64,000 nt of DNA, taken from assembly GCF_042677005.1 (NCBI RefSeq), contig NZ_JBHTIF010000001.1, positions 1 to 64,000 on the forward strand, read 5' to 3'. Shown here one piece after another: positions 44,801 through 53,447 of the stretch (position 1 is the stretch's first letter; each line of letters opens with the position of its first letter). The translations under genes and the position numbers were made by a program. The notes under the pieces are model-generated. The model saw nothing but the letters and a program-made list of their open reading frames with translations. It made no database searches and was not told the DNA's origin. Origin of the DNA: Lysobacter_I brunescens (GTDB lineage: Bacteria; Pseudomonadota; Gammaproteobacteria; Xanthomonadales; Xanthomonadaceae).

Positions 44801-45891
44801 GGGCGTGCCTCCTGCAGCACGGCATCTGCGACGCGGTCGGCCGCATCGTTCCTGGCGAGCGATCGTGCAGCTTCGGCCATGAACAGCCGCTTCGCGGGAT
44901 CGAGGATGAAATTGCGCAGCTCCATCGCCAGCTTCGACGCGAGTGCGTCGTCCTGCTTGAGCAGCACGGCGGCGCGACGCTGGGCGAGATACTGCGCGTT
45001 CTTGGTCTGGTGGTCGTCGACCGCGGTCGGCAGCGGCACCAGCACGCTGCCGACGCCTGCGGAGCACAGCTCGGCGAGCGTCAGCGCACCGGCGCGGCAG
45101 ACCACCACATCGGCCCAGGCGTAGGCCGCAGCCATGTCGGCGATGAAGGGCTCGACCGATGCGACGACGCCGGCCTCGGCATAGGCTTTTTCGGCTTCCT
45201 CGCGCATGCGCTCGCCGCACTGGTGACGGACGATCACGCCCGCGCCGTCGAGCTGGCGCAGCGCGGACGGCATCGCCGCGTTCAGCGCGCGCGCGCCCTG
45301 GCTGCCGCCGAGCACGAGCACGCGCATGTCGTCGTCGCCGCGACCGGCGAAGCGTTCGCGCGGCGACGGCACCTGCGCGATGACCTCGCGCACCGGGTTG
45401 CCGACCACGGTTTCCTTGCCCGGGAACGCATCCGGGAAACCGGTCAGTACGCGGCGCGCGAAGCGCGAGAGCACGCGGTTGGTCATGCCCGGCGCGCGGT
45501 TCTGTTCGTGCACCAGCAGCGGAATGCCGGCGAGCACCGAGGCGATGCCGCCCGGACCGGCCGCGAAACCACCAAAGCTGACGACGGCGCGCGGCTGGTG
45601 CCTGCGCAGGATGTCGCGGGCGCTGCGGATCGCCGACAGCACGCGCAGCGGGGCGCGCAGCAGCGTGCCCAGGCCTTTGCCGCGCACGCCGGAGATCGCG
45701 ATGGTCTCGATGGCGATGCCGTGCTGCGGGACGAGACGGGTTTCCATGCCGCCTTCGGCGCCGAGCCACACCACCGGGATGTCGCGCGCGCGCAGCGCCG
45801 CCGCCAGCGCGAGGCCGGGGAAGATGTGGCCGCCGGTGCCGCCGGCGAGGATCATCACGGGTGCGTCATGTCGTGCGGTCGAGGTGCTCAT
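44797..45891 (-). CDS. murG: UDP-GlcNAc:lipid I N-acetylglucosaminyltransferase
   Basis: Converts lipid I to lipid II at the inner membrane. It is a 364-aa GT-B glycosyltransferase with the glycine loops MILAGGTGGHIFPGLA and VVSFGGFAAGPGG, the second-domain loop VLVLGGSQGARALN and the UDP-GlcNAc site CRAGALTLAEL. The start overlaps the ftsW stop by four bases. Confidence 0.96.
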   Translation of the reverse strand: MSTSTARHDAPVMILAGGTGGHIFPGLALAAALRARDIPVVWLGAEGGMETRLVPQHGIAIETIAISGVRGKGLGTLLRAPLRVLSAIRSARDILRRHQPRAVVSFGGFAAGPGGIASVLAGIPLLVHEQNRAPGMTNRVLSRFARRVLTGFPDAFPGKETVVGNPVREVIAQVPSPRERFAGRGDDDMRVLVLGGSQGARALNAAMPSALRQLDGAGVIVRHQCGERMREEAEKAYAEAGVVASVEPFIADMAAAYAWADVVVCRAGALTLAELCSAGVGSVLVPLPTAVDDHQTKNAQYLAQRRAAVLLKQDDALASKLAMELRNFILDPAKRLFMAEAARSLARNDAADRVADAVLQEARP

Positions 45892-47252
45892 GCGCCCCTC
45901 CCGAAACTCGGCTCGACGCGGTCGCGCAGGCGGCTGGTGCCACGCGGCGCGCTTCCGATCGACACGCTGCCCAGCGCGGACGCAGCGGTCGACGGCAGCG
46001 GCTGCGCGGTCTGCGGCGGCGTGCCCGGCTCGATGCCGGCCGACACCTGCGCAGCCTCGCCGCGCAGGCGCGCGACCTGGCGCTCGGCGCGGTCCAGCTC
46101 GTAGGAAATGCGCAGCAGCAGGCCGATCGCGGCGCAGGTGCCGAGCACGCTGGAGCCGCCGGAGGAGATCAGCGGCAAGGTCAGGCCCTTGGTCGGCAGC
46201 AGGCCGAGGTTCACGCCGATCGACACGAAGCTCTGCAGCGCCATCCACAGCGCGATGCCGAACGCGCAGTAGCCAGCGAAATGGCGGCGCATCTCGACGC
46301 ACTTGAGGCCGATCCAGAAGGCGCGACCGACGAGCACGGCATAGAGCGCGATCACCAGGCAGACGCCGACGAAGCCCAGCTCCTCGGCGATGACCGCGAG
46401 AATGAAGTCGGTGTGCGCTTCCGGCAGGTAGGACAGCTTCTGCACCGAACCGCCGAGGCCGACGCCGAACCATTCGCCGCGGCCGATGGCCATCAGGGCG
46501 TTCGACAGCTGGTAGCCGCTGCCGAAGGGATCGGCGAACGGGTCCCAGAACGAGGTGAAGCGGCGCCAGCGATACGGCTCGGCGATCGCGATCAGCGCCA
46601 GCACCGGCAGGCCGACCAGCACTGGTCCGAACATGCGCGGCATGTGCACGCCACCGAGCACCAGCATGCCGGCGGTGATCGCGAGGATCAGCGACAGCGA
46701 ACCGAAATCCGGCTGCAGGATCAGCAGCGCGACCAGCGCCACGGCCACGCCCAGCGGCTTGAACATCGCGCCCCAGGTGGCGTTGACCTCGTCGCGGAAG
46801 CGGACGAGATAGCTGGCGAGCCAGATGATGTACATCAGCTTCACCGCTTCCACCGCCTGGAAGCCCATGATCCCGAAATTCAGCCAGCGCTTGGCGCCGT
46901 TGACGGTCTTGCCGATGCCGGGCACGAACACCAGCAGCAGCAGCACGAAGCACAGCACCAGCAGCAGGCGGTCCTTCTGCTCGATCGATTTGAGCTCGGT
47001 GCGCATCAGGACGCCCGCGACGCAGGCGCCAAGCGCGAGGAACATCAGGTGCTTGGTGAGGAAGTAGTACGGACCGACGTCCAGCCCCTCGCCGATCGCG
47101 ATCGAGCTGGAGGCGACCATCACCACGCCCATGCCGGCCAGCGCGAACGCCACGCCGAGCAGCCACGGGTCGAAGCGGCCGGGCAACGCGTCGAGACGCG
47201 TGGCCTGCTGGCCGAGACCGAAACGTGGCAGGGGCGGGAACCAGTGGCTCAT
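45888..47252 (-). CDS. ftsW: SEDS-family division glycosyltransferase FtsW
   Basis: Polymerises septal peptidoglycan together with FtsI. The 454-aa protein has about ten membrane helices and the SEDS blocks KRWLNFGIMGFQAVE, LILQPDFGSLSL, GYQLSNALMAIGRGEWFG and GLTLPLISSGGSSVL. It has a longer than usual soluble C-terminal tail, about 50 residues rich in Pro and Ser, after the last helix. Its ATG shares one base with the mraY stop (TGATG). In E. coli murD lies between mraY and ftsW; here there is nothing between them. Confidence 0.95.
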   Translation of the reverse strand: MSHWFPPLPRFGLGQQATRLDALPGRFDPWLLGVAFALAGMGVVMVASSSIAIGEGLDVGPYYFLTKHLMFLALGACVAGVLMRTELKSIEQKDRLLLVLCFVLLLLVFVPGIGKTVNGAKRWLNFGIMGFQAVEAVKLMYIIWLASYLVRFRDEVNATWGAMFKPLGVAVALVALLILQPDFGSLSLILAITAGMLVLGGVHMPRMFGPVLVGLPVLALIAIAEPYRWRRFTSFWDPFADPFGSGYQLSNALMAIGRGEWFGVGLGGSVQKLSYLPEAHTDFILAVIAEELGFVGVCLVIALYAVLVGRAFWIGLKCVEMRRHFAGYCAFGIALWMALQSFVSIGVNLGLLPTKGLTLPLISSGGSSVLGTCAAIGLLLRISYELDRAERQVARLRGEAAQVSAGIEPGTPPQTAQPLPSTAASALGSVSIGSAPRGTSRLRDRVEPSFGRGA

Positions 47253-48349
47253 CAACGGATCTTCAGGGTGGCGAGGCCGACGAGGACGAGGATCACCGAG
47301 ATGATCCAGAAGCGGACGATGACGCGCGGCTCCGGCCAGCCCTTCTTCTCGAAGTGGTGGTGGATCGGCGCCATCAGGAACACGCGTTTGCCGGTGAGCT
47401 TGAACGACGCGACCTGGATCATCACCGACAGTGTTTCGATGACGAAGATGCCGCCCATCAGCACCAGCACCAGCTCCTGGCGCACGATCACCGCGATCGC
47501 GCCGAGCACCGCGCCCAGCGCCAGCGCGCCGAGGTCGCCCATGAACACCATCGCCGGATAGGTGTTGAACCACAGGAAACCCAGGCCCGCGCCGGCGATC
47601 GCCGCGCAGATGATCACCAGCTCGCCCGCGCCGGGCACGATGGGAATCTGCAGGTAGGTCGCGAACTTCACGTTGCCGGTGGCGTAGGCGAACACGCCCA
47701 GCGCGCAGGCGACCAGCACGGTCGGCATGATCGCCAGGCCGTCGAGGCCGTCGGTCAGGTTCACCGCATTCGAGAAGCCGACGATCCAGAAATAGGCGAT
47801 GCCGACGAAGAAGATCGTGCCGCCGATGCCGACCAGCGGCAGCGCCACGTTCTTGAAGAACGGGATGTACAGCGTGGTCGCCGACTGCGCGTCGGCGGTG
47901 AAGTACAGGAACAGGCCGGCGGCGAGGCCGAACAGCGACTGCAGTGCGTACTTGGTCCGCGACTTCATGCCGTTGGGATCGCGCTTGACGATCTTGATCC
48001 AGTCGTCCCACCAGCCGATCCAGCCGAACGCCACCATCACCGCCAGCACCAGCCAGACGTAGCGGTTGCGCAGGTCGCCCCACAGCAGCACCGACGCGAG
48101 CACGGTGAGCAGGATCAGCGCGCCCCCCATGGTCGGCGTGCCGGCCTTGGAGAAATGCGACTGCGGTCCGTCGGTGCGGATCGGCTGGCCGCCCTTGAGC
48201 AGCTTCAGGCGATCGATCACGTACGGCCCCCACCACAGCGACAGGCCAAGCGCGGTCAGCGCCGCGAGGATGCCGCGGAAGGTCAGGTAGCCGAACAGGC
48301 CGAACAGGCTCTGCAGTTGTTCGAGCCAGCGGGTCAGTTCAAGCAGCAT
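47252..48349 (-). CDS. mraY: phospho-MurNAc-pentapeptide transferase
   Basis: Makes lipid I from UDP-MurNAc-pentapeptide and undecaprenyl phosphate. The 365-aa protein has ten membrane helices with the catalytic SKAGTPTMGGALIL, WWDDWIKI, FSNAVNLTDGLDGLAI and APIHHHFEKKGW blocks. I chose MLLELTRWLEQL (ATG 48349) because GGGGGAG lies 8 bases before it; an in-frame ATG at 48364 is inside murF. The gene overlaps the end of murF by 11 bases. Confidence 0.96.
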   Translation of the reverse strand: MLLELTRWLEQLQSLFGLFGYLTFRGILAALTALGLSLWWGPYVIDRLKLLKGGQPIRTDGPQSHFSKAGTPTMGGALILLTVLASVLLWGDLRNRYVWLVLAVMVAFGWIGWWDDWIKIVKRDPNGMKSRTKYALQSLFGLAAGLFLYFTADAQSATTLYIPFFKNVALPLVGIGGTIFFVGIAYFWIVGFSNAVNLTDGLDGLAIMPTVLVACALGVFAYATGNVKFATYLQIPIVPGAGELVIICAAIAGAGLGFLWFNTYPAMVFMGDLGALALGAVLGAIAVIVRQELVLVLMGGIFVIETLSVMIQVASFKLTGKRVFLMAPIHHHFEKKGWPEPRVIVRFWIISVILVLVGLATLKIR

Positions 48350-49772
48350 GAGTGTCTCCCCCATGCGCGCCGCCGGCCTGCGGGCCGGTCGCGAGCATGT
48401 CTTTCACGATCCTGTCCATCGCGCTGCCGCGCGACCCCTTCACCAGCACGCGAAGCGGCTGTGCAGCGCCCTCGGCCGCCGAAGCGCGCGCGGCGATGTC
48501 CGCGCGCAGCGCCGCAGTCAGCGCGTCATGGCCCTCGAAATGTGCGGCGCCGTCGCCGAAGGCTTCGGTAGCTGCGGCACTGAGCGCACCCAGCGTGTAC
48601 AGCCGGGCGATGCCCGAGGCCTTCGCACGACGACCGACCTCGGCATGCAGCGCCACGGCGTCGTCACCGAGTTCGCGCATGTCGCCGAGCACGAGCCAGC
48701 GTGCGCCGCCTGCGGTGGCCAGGGTGTCGATGGCCGCGTGCAGCGAGCCCGGATTGGCGTTGTAGCTGTCGTCGATGAGGGTGATGCCCTCGCCCAGCGC
48801 ATGCGTGTTCAGTCGACCGTGCACCGGGCGCGTGACGTCGATGCCGGCGGCGATGATCGCCAGCGGCACGCCCGCACCCATCGCCAGCGCAGTCGCCGCC
48901 AGCGCGTTGAGCACGTTGTGGCGGCCCGGCATCGCCAGCGAGACTTCGGCCTCGCCTTCGGGCGTGACCAGCACGAAGCGCGAGCCCTCGGCATCGAGGC
49001 GGATGTCGCGCGCGGTGACGTCGGCATTCGCCTCCAGGCCGAAGCGGATCAGGCGATGGCCATGCGCGCGTTCGGCGAAATACGGGGCGAACGCGTCGTC
49101 GGCGTTGATCGCGGCCACGCCGCCGTCGCGCAGGTCGTCGTACACCGCCGACTTGGTGTTGGCGATCTCCAGCAGGCTGCCCATGCGCTCCAGGTGCGCC
49201 GGCGCCACGTTGTTGACCAGGGCCACGTCCGGCGGCGCGATCGCGGTGAGATAGGCGATGTCGCCGGGCTTGCCGGTGCCCATCTCGTAGACCGCGAACT
49301 CGGCGTCTTCCGGCGCATCGATGACCGCGAGCGGCAGGCCGATCTCGTTGTTGCGGTTGCCCGGTGTGGCGTAGGTGCGGCCGGCACCGGCGAGGATCGT
49401 CGCGATCAGCGTCTTCACGCTGGTCTTGCCGTTGCTGCCGGTCACCGCGACCACCTTGACGCTGCGCGCGCGCTGGACGGCCATGGCCAGCTGGGCCAGC
49501 GCCAGCTCGGTGTTGGCGACCACGACCTGCGGGATCGCCAGGCCCGGGGTCTCGCGCGAGACCAGCGCGGCGCGCGCACCCAGCTCGGCGGCACGCGCGA
49601 CGTAATCGTTCCCGTCGAAGTTCTCGCCCTTGATGGCGACGAACAGCGCCGAGGCGGATGCCGCGCCATCGAGCCGGCGGGTGTCGGTGACGAGCGATTC
49701 GACGACCACGTCGTCGCCGACGAGGCGGCCGTTCACGGCACGCGCGATGGACGACAGCGGCATCGGCTTCAT
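48339..49772 (-). CDS. murF: UDP-MurNAc-tripeptide--D-Ala-D-Ala ligase
   Basis: Adds the D-Ala-D-Ala dipeptide to complete the pentapeptide precursor. It is a 477-aa Mur ligase with the P-loop AVTGSNGKTSVKTL, the PGNRNNEIGLP block, MGTGKPGDIAYL and LIDDSYNANPGSLHAAID. The start overlaps the murE stop by four bases (ATGA). Confidence 0.96.
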   Translation of the reverse strand: MKPMPLSSIARAVNGRLVGDDVVVESLVTDTRRLDGAASASALFVAIKGENFDGNDYVARAAELGARAALVSRETPGLAIPQVVVANTELALAQLAMAVQRARSVKVVAVTGSNGKTSVKTLIATILAGAGRTYATPGNRNNEIGLPLAVIDAPEDAEFAVYEMGTGKPGDIAYLTAIAPPDVALVNNVAPAHLERMGSLLEIANTKSAVYDDLRDGGVAAINADDAFAPYFAERAHGHRLIRFGLEANADVTARDIRLDAEGSRFVLVTPEGEAEVSLAMPGRHNVLNALAATALAMGAGVPLAIIAAGIDVTRPVHGRLNTHALGEGITLIDDSYNANPGSLHAAIDTLATAGGARWLVLGDMRELGDDAVALHAEVGRRAKASGIARLYTLGALSAAATEAFGDGAAHFEGHDALTAALRADIAARASAAEGAAQPLRVLVKGSRGSAMDRIVKDMLATGPQAGGAHGGDTHAA

Positions 49773-51256
49773 GCGCGCACCTCCAGCGCGGCGCGCGCGG
49801 TCTCGGTGTCGTCGAAGGGATGCTGCACGCCGTCGATCTCCTGGTATGGCTCGTGTCCCTTGCCCGCGATCAGCACGATGTCCTGCACGCCGGCCATGGC
49901 GACGGCGCGCGCGATGGCAGCAGCACGGTCGCGCTCGACGATCGCGGCGGACGGATTCGCGAAGCCGGCCATGATGTCGGCGACGATCGCGTCGCCGCTT
50001 TCGGTGCGCGGATTGTCGTCGGTCACCACGGCCACATCGGCCAGTCGCTCGGCGATCGCCGCCATCTGCGGACGCTTGCCGGTGTCGCGGTCGCCGCCGC
50101 AGCCGAACACGCAGACAAGCTTCGTGGCGGCGTGCGCACGCAGGCTGGTCAGCGCCTGCTCCAGCGCATCGGGCGTGTGCGCGTAATCGATCACCACCAG
50201 CGGCAGGCGACCGTCGCCGCCGAGGCGGTTCATGCGGCCATGCACGGGCTGCAGGCGCGACAGCAGATCGGCGATGACCGCTGCCGGTTCGCCCAGCGCA
50301 TGCAGCGCGCCGCCGACGGCCAGCAGGTTGTCGACGTTGAAGCGTCCGAGCAGCGGCGAACGCACCGGATGCGCCTGGTCGTCCACGCGCAGGGTGAAAT
50401 TCAGGCCAGAGAGATCCGGCACGATGTCCTCGGCGCGCAGGGTGGCGTCGGCCGCGCCGCGCGAGCTGACGCCGATCGCGCGCGCCGCGCCGTGCGCGCG
50501 CACGCCGGCATGCAAGGCGCGCCCGAAGGCGTCGTCGAGATTGACCACCGCCGATTCGAGGCCCGGCCACACGAAGAGCTTCGCCTTCGCCGCACCGTAA
50601 TGCTCCATCGTGCCGTGGTAATCGAGATGGTCGCGGGTCAGGTTGGTGAACAGGCCCACGCGGAAATGCACGCCGTCGACGCGCCCCTGATCGAGCGCGT
50701 GCGAACTGACTTCCATCGCCACCGCGTCCGCGCCCTGATCGCGCAGGTCGGCGAGCAGCGCATGCAACTGCAGCACCAGCGGCGTGGTGAAGCCGGTCGG
50801 CACGACTTGACCGTGCAGGCCTGCGCCGAGCGTGCCGATGGTGCCGGCGCGGCGACCCTGCAGGGTCCAGGCCTGCGCCAGCAACTGCACGGTCGAAGTC
50901 TTGCCGTTGGTCCCGGTGACGCCGACGGTGGTCATCGCCGCCGTGGTTTCGCCATGGAAACGATCGGCCATCGCGCCGAGGCGCGCGCGCAGGCCCGGCA
51001 CTGCGACCATCGGAATGCCCATGTCATTCGACGAAGCGAATTCTTCCGGCATCGGCGGCTCGAAGAGCACCACCGCCGCGCCGGCGGCCTTCGCCTGCGC
51101 GACGAACTTCAGGCCATGCGCGCCGAAACCTGCGATCGCGACGAACGCATCGCCCGGGCGGATCGCGCGGCTGTCCTGCACCAGGCCGGAGATATCCAGC
51201 GCCGGCACGTCGGCGACATCCGGCAGCAGTGCGGCGAGCGACATGCGGCGCGTCAT
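49769..51256 (-). CDS. murE: UDP-MurNAc-L-Ala-Glu--meso-diaminopimelate ligase
   Basis: Adds the third amino acid to the peptidoglycan stem. The 495-aa protein shows the P-loop GVTGTNGKTST, VAMEVSSHALDQGR, NLTRDHLDYHGTM and the substrate-selecting DDNPRTESG, which indicates meso-diaminopimelate rather than lysine. The start overlaps the ftsI stop by four bases; an alternative ATG lies four codons on. Because xanthomonads use the MurD2/MurL route, its substrate reaches it after epimerisation of a glutamate already attached (inference from family knowledge). Confidence 0.96.
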   Translation of the reverse strand: MTRRMSLAALLPDVADVPALDISGLVQDSRAIRPGDAFVAIAGFGAHGLKFVAQAKAAGAAVVLFEPPMPEEFASSNDMGIPMVAVPGLRARLGAMADRFHGETTAAMTTVGVTGTNGKTSTVQLLAQAWTLQGRRAGTIGTLGAGLHGQVVPTGFTTPLVLQLHALLADLRDQGADAVAMEVSSHALDQGRVDGVHFRVGLFTNLTRDHLDYHGTMEHYGAAKAKLFVWPGLESAVVNLDDAFGRALHAGVRAHGAARAIGVSSRGAADATLRAEDIVPDLSGLNFTLRVDDQAHPVRSPLLGRFNVDNLLAVGGALHALGEPAAVIADLLSRLQPVHGRMNRLGGDGRLPLVVIDYAHTPDALEQALTSLRAHAATKLVCVFGCGGDRDTGKRPQMAAIAERLADVAVVTDDNPRTESGDAIVADIMAGFANPSAAIVERDRAAAIARAVAMAGVQDIVLIAGKGHEPYQEIDGVQHPFDDTETARAALEVRA

Positions 51257-53184
51257 TGCGCACCTCCATCGATGGCCTGCGGCAGCACAGGGCGTGCCGG
51301 CGCCGCAGGCGCGACGCGCGGTGCCGCTGCGGGCGTCGCGACAGGCTGCGCGACGGGCGCAACCGTGGGCGCCAGCGTAGCCAGCTTCGCCGCAGGGCGC
51401 GTGGACGCGACCTTCTGCTGTGCGGCGATCCAGGTGTCGATGTCGTCCGGCGGCACGTCCATCAGGCGCAGCGCGCCTTCCATGACGTTCTTGAACACCG
51501 GCGCCGACACGATGCCGCCGTAGTAGCCGCGCGCGGGATCGGGGTCGTTGATCACCACGGCCATCGAGAAGCGCGGATTGTCGACCGGCACCAGCCCTGC
51601 GAAGAACGAGACGTAACGCCGCGAATAGCCGCCCTTCTCGGACTTGCGTGCGGTACCGGTCTTGCCGGCGACGTGGTAGCCGAGGATCGCGGCCTGCGTC
51701 GCGGTGCCGCCGGGCTCGGTGACGGTCTGCATCATGCGCACCACTTCGTCCGCGATCTTCGCATCGAGCACCTGCTCGGTGTCGCCGACTTCGCCCTTGA
51801 CGAAGGTCGGCGTGATCGCGCGGCCATGGTTGCCCAGCATCGCGTAGGTGCGCGCGATCTGCAGCGGCGTCGCGCTCAGCCCATAGCCGTAGGACATCGT
51901 CTGCTTGGTGGTCCCGCTCCAGCGCGACGGCGGCAGCAGCAGCCCCGGACTTTCGCCCGGAAACCCGCTGCCGGTGCTGCGGCCGTAGCCCACGCGGCGC
52001 ATGAACGCGTGGAACTCGTCGTTCGGCAGCAGGTGCACGATCTTCGACACGCCCACGTTCGAGCTCTTCTTAATCACGCCGGTGGTGTCGAGCACGCCGT
52101 AGTTGTGGGTGTCGGTGGTGCGGTAGCGACCGTTCGCGATCCAGCCGGGATTGGTGTTGAACACGGTCGTCGGCGTGATCACGCCCGCTTCCAGGCCGGC
52201 GGCCACGGTCAGCGGCTTCACCGTCGAGCCCGGTTCGATCAGGTCGGTCACGGCGCGGTTGCGGTGCGCATCGCGGTTGCCGCTGCTCACCGCGTTCGGA
52301 TTGAACGACGGCAGGTTGGCCATCGCCAGCACTTCGCCGGTGGCCACGTCCAGCACCACCGCCGAACCACTGACCGCCCCGGTTTCGGCCAGCGCGCGCT
52401 TCAGCTCGCGATAGGCCAGGTACTGGATGCGGCGGTCGATGGTCAGGGTCAGGGTCTTGCCCGGCTGGGCGGCACGCACCAGGTCGACTTCCTCCACGGT
52501 GCGGCCGTGGCGGTCGCGGATCACGCGCTTCATGCCGGCGGTGCCGCGCAGCCATTCGTCGAAGGCCAGCTCCAGCCCTTCCTGGCCGCGGTCGTCGATG
52601 TTGGTGAAGCCCAGCACGTGCGCGATGGCCTCGCCCTGCGGGTAGAAGCGGCGGTATTCGCGCTGCGAGAACACGCCCGGCAGGTTGTGCGCGAGGATGC
52701 GGCGCGCCTCGGCCGGGTTGATGCGGCGCTTGAGGTAGACGAATTCGCGATCCGCGCGCTGGGTCAGCTTGCGGGTCAGGCTTTCGGCATCCACGCCCAG
52801 CGCGGCCGCGAGCGTGGGCAGGTGCTGCGGGGTCTTCAGCAGCTCCTGCGGATTGGCCCAGATCGATTCCACCGGCGTCGACACCGCCAGCGGCTCGCCG
52901 TTGCGGTCGGTGATCATGCCGCGCGAGGTGGCGATCTCGATCTCGCGCAGGAAGCGCTCGTCGCCCTGCTTCTGGTAGAACTCGTTGCGCACCAGCTGCA
53001 GGTCGACCGCGCGCGCGACCAGGGCCAGCGCGCAGGCCCCCAGCGCACCGGTGACCAGCAGCAGCCGGCCGCGCAGGTCGAACTGCGCGCGACCGCGCGG
53101 CGTCGGCCGGCGCTCGCCGCGACGACGCCAGGCATCGCGCATGGCGCCGATCCGCGAGCCGAGTCCGCGCATGCCGCCGCTCAT
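51253..53184 (-). CDS. ftsI: division-specific transpeptidase (PBP3)
   Basis: Cross-links septal peptidoglycan. The 643-aa class B penicillin-binding protein has one N-terminal membrane helix (LLLVTGALGACALALVARAV). Its N-terminal module contains RGMITDRNGEPLAVSTPV. The transpeptidase motifs are EPGSTVKPLT (SxxK), KKSSNVGVSK (SxN) and AGKTGTARK (KTG). The last 60 or so residues are Ala/Pro/Val-rich and low-complexity, beyond the usual end. It overlaps ftsL and murE by four bases. Confidence 0.96.
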   Translation of the reverse strand: MSGGMRGLGSRIGAMRDAWRRRGERRPTPRGRAQFDLRGRLLLVTGALGACALALVARAVDLQLVRNEFYQKQGDERFLREIEIATSRGMITDRNGEPLAVSTPVESIWANPQELLKTPQHLPTLAAALGVDAESLTRKLTQRADREFVYLKRRINPAEARRILAHNLPGVFSQREYRRFYPQGEAIAHVLGFTNIDDRGQEGLELAFDEWLRGTAGMKRVIRDRHGRTVEEVDLVRAAQPGKTLTLTIDRRIQYLAYRELKRALAETGAVSGSAVVLDVATGEVLAMANLPSFNPNAVSSGNRDAHRNRAVTDLIEPGSTVKPLTVAAGLEAGVITPTTVFNTNPGWIANGRYRTTDTHNYGVLDTTGVIKKSSNVGVSKIVHLLPNDEFHAFMRRVGYGRSTGSGFPGESPGLLLPPSRWSGTTKQTMSYGYGLSATPLQIARTYAMLGNHGRAITPTFVKGEVGDTEQVLDAKIADEVVRMMQTVTEPGGTATQAAILGYHVAGKTGTARKSEKGGYSRRYVSFFAGLVPVDNPRFSMAVVINDPDPARGYYGGIVSAPVFKNVMEGALRLMDVPPDDIDTWIAAQQKVASTRPAAKLATLAPTVAPVAQPVATPAAAPRVAPAAPARPVLPQAIDGGAQ

Positions 53185-53447
53185 GGACGCACCACCACGA
53201 TGTCCGCCGGCTCCGGCGTCTTCATGCCGAGGCGTACGCGCGCCACCTGGTCGATGCGATTGCTTTCCGCCCAGGTGGCCTGCTCCAGCTGCAGACGGCT
53301 GAATTCGATGTTCAAATCGTCGCGCGCCTTCTCCAGGCGCGAGAGCTCGATGAACAGCTGGCGATGGCGGTAACGCGCGTGGACGACGCCGATCGCGGAG
53401 ACCACGCACGCCAGGGTGAGGACCGCGATGATGAAACGAAGGCTCAT
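53181..53447 (-). CDS. ftsL: cell-division protein FtsL
   Basis: An 88-aa bitopic protein that forms the FtsQ-FtsB-FtsL complex activating FtsW and FtsI. One membrane helix (FIIAVLTLACVVSAIGVV, residues 5-22) is followed by a periplasmic coiled coil (LSRLEKARDDLNIEFSRLQLE, split across 34-54). The end ARVRLGMKTPEPADIVVV is typical. Position between rsmH and ftsI, with four-base overlaps on both sides, confirms the call. Confidence 0.93.
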   Translation of the reverse strand: MSLRFIIAVLTLACVVSAIGVVHARYRHRQLFIELSRLEKARDDLNIEFSRLQLEQATWAESNRIDQVARVRLGMKTPEPADIVVVRP

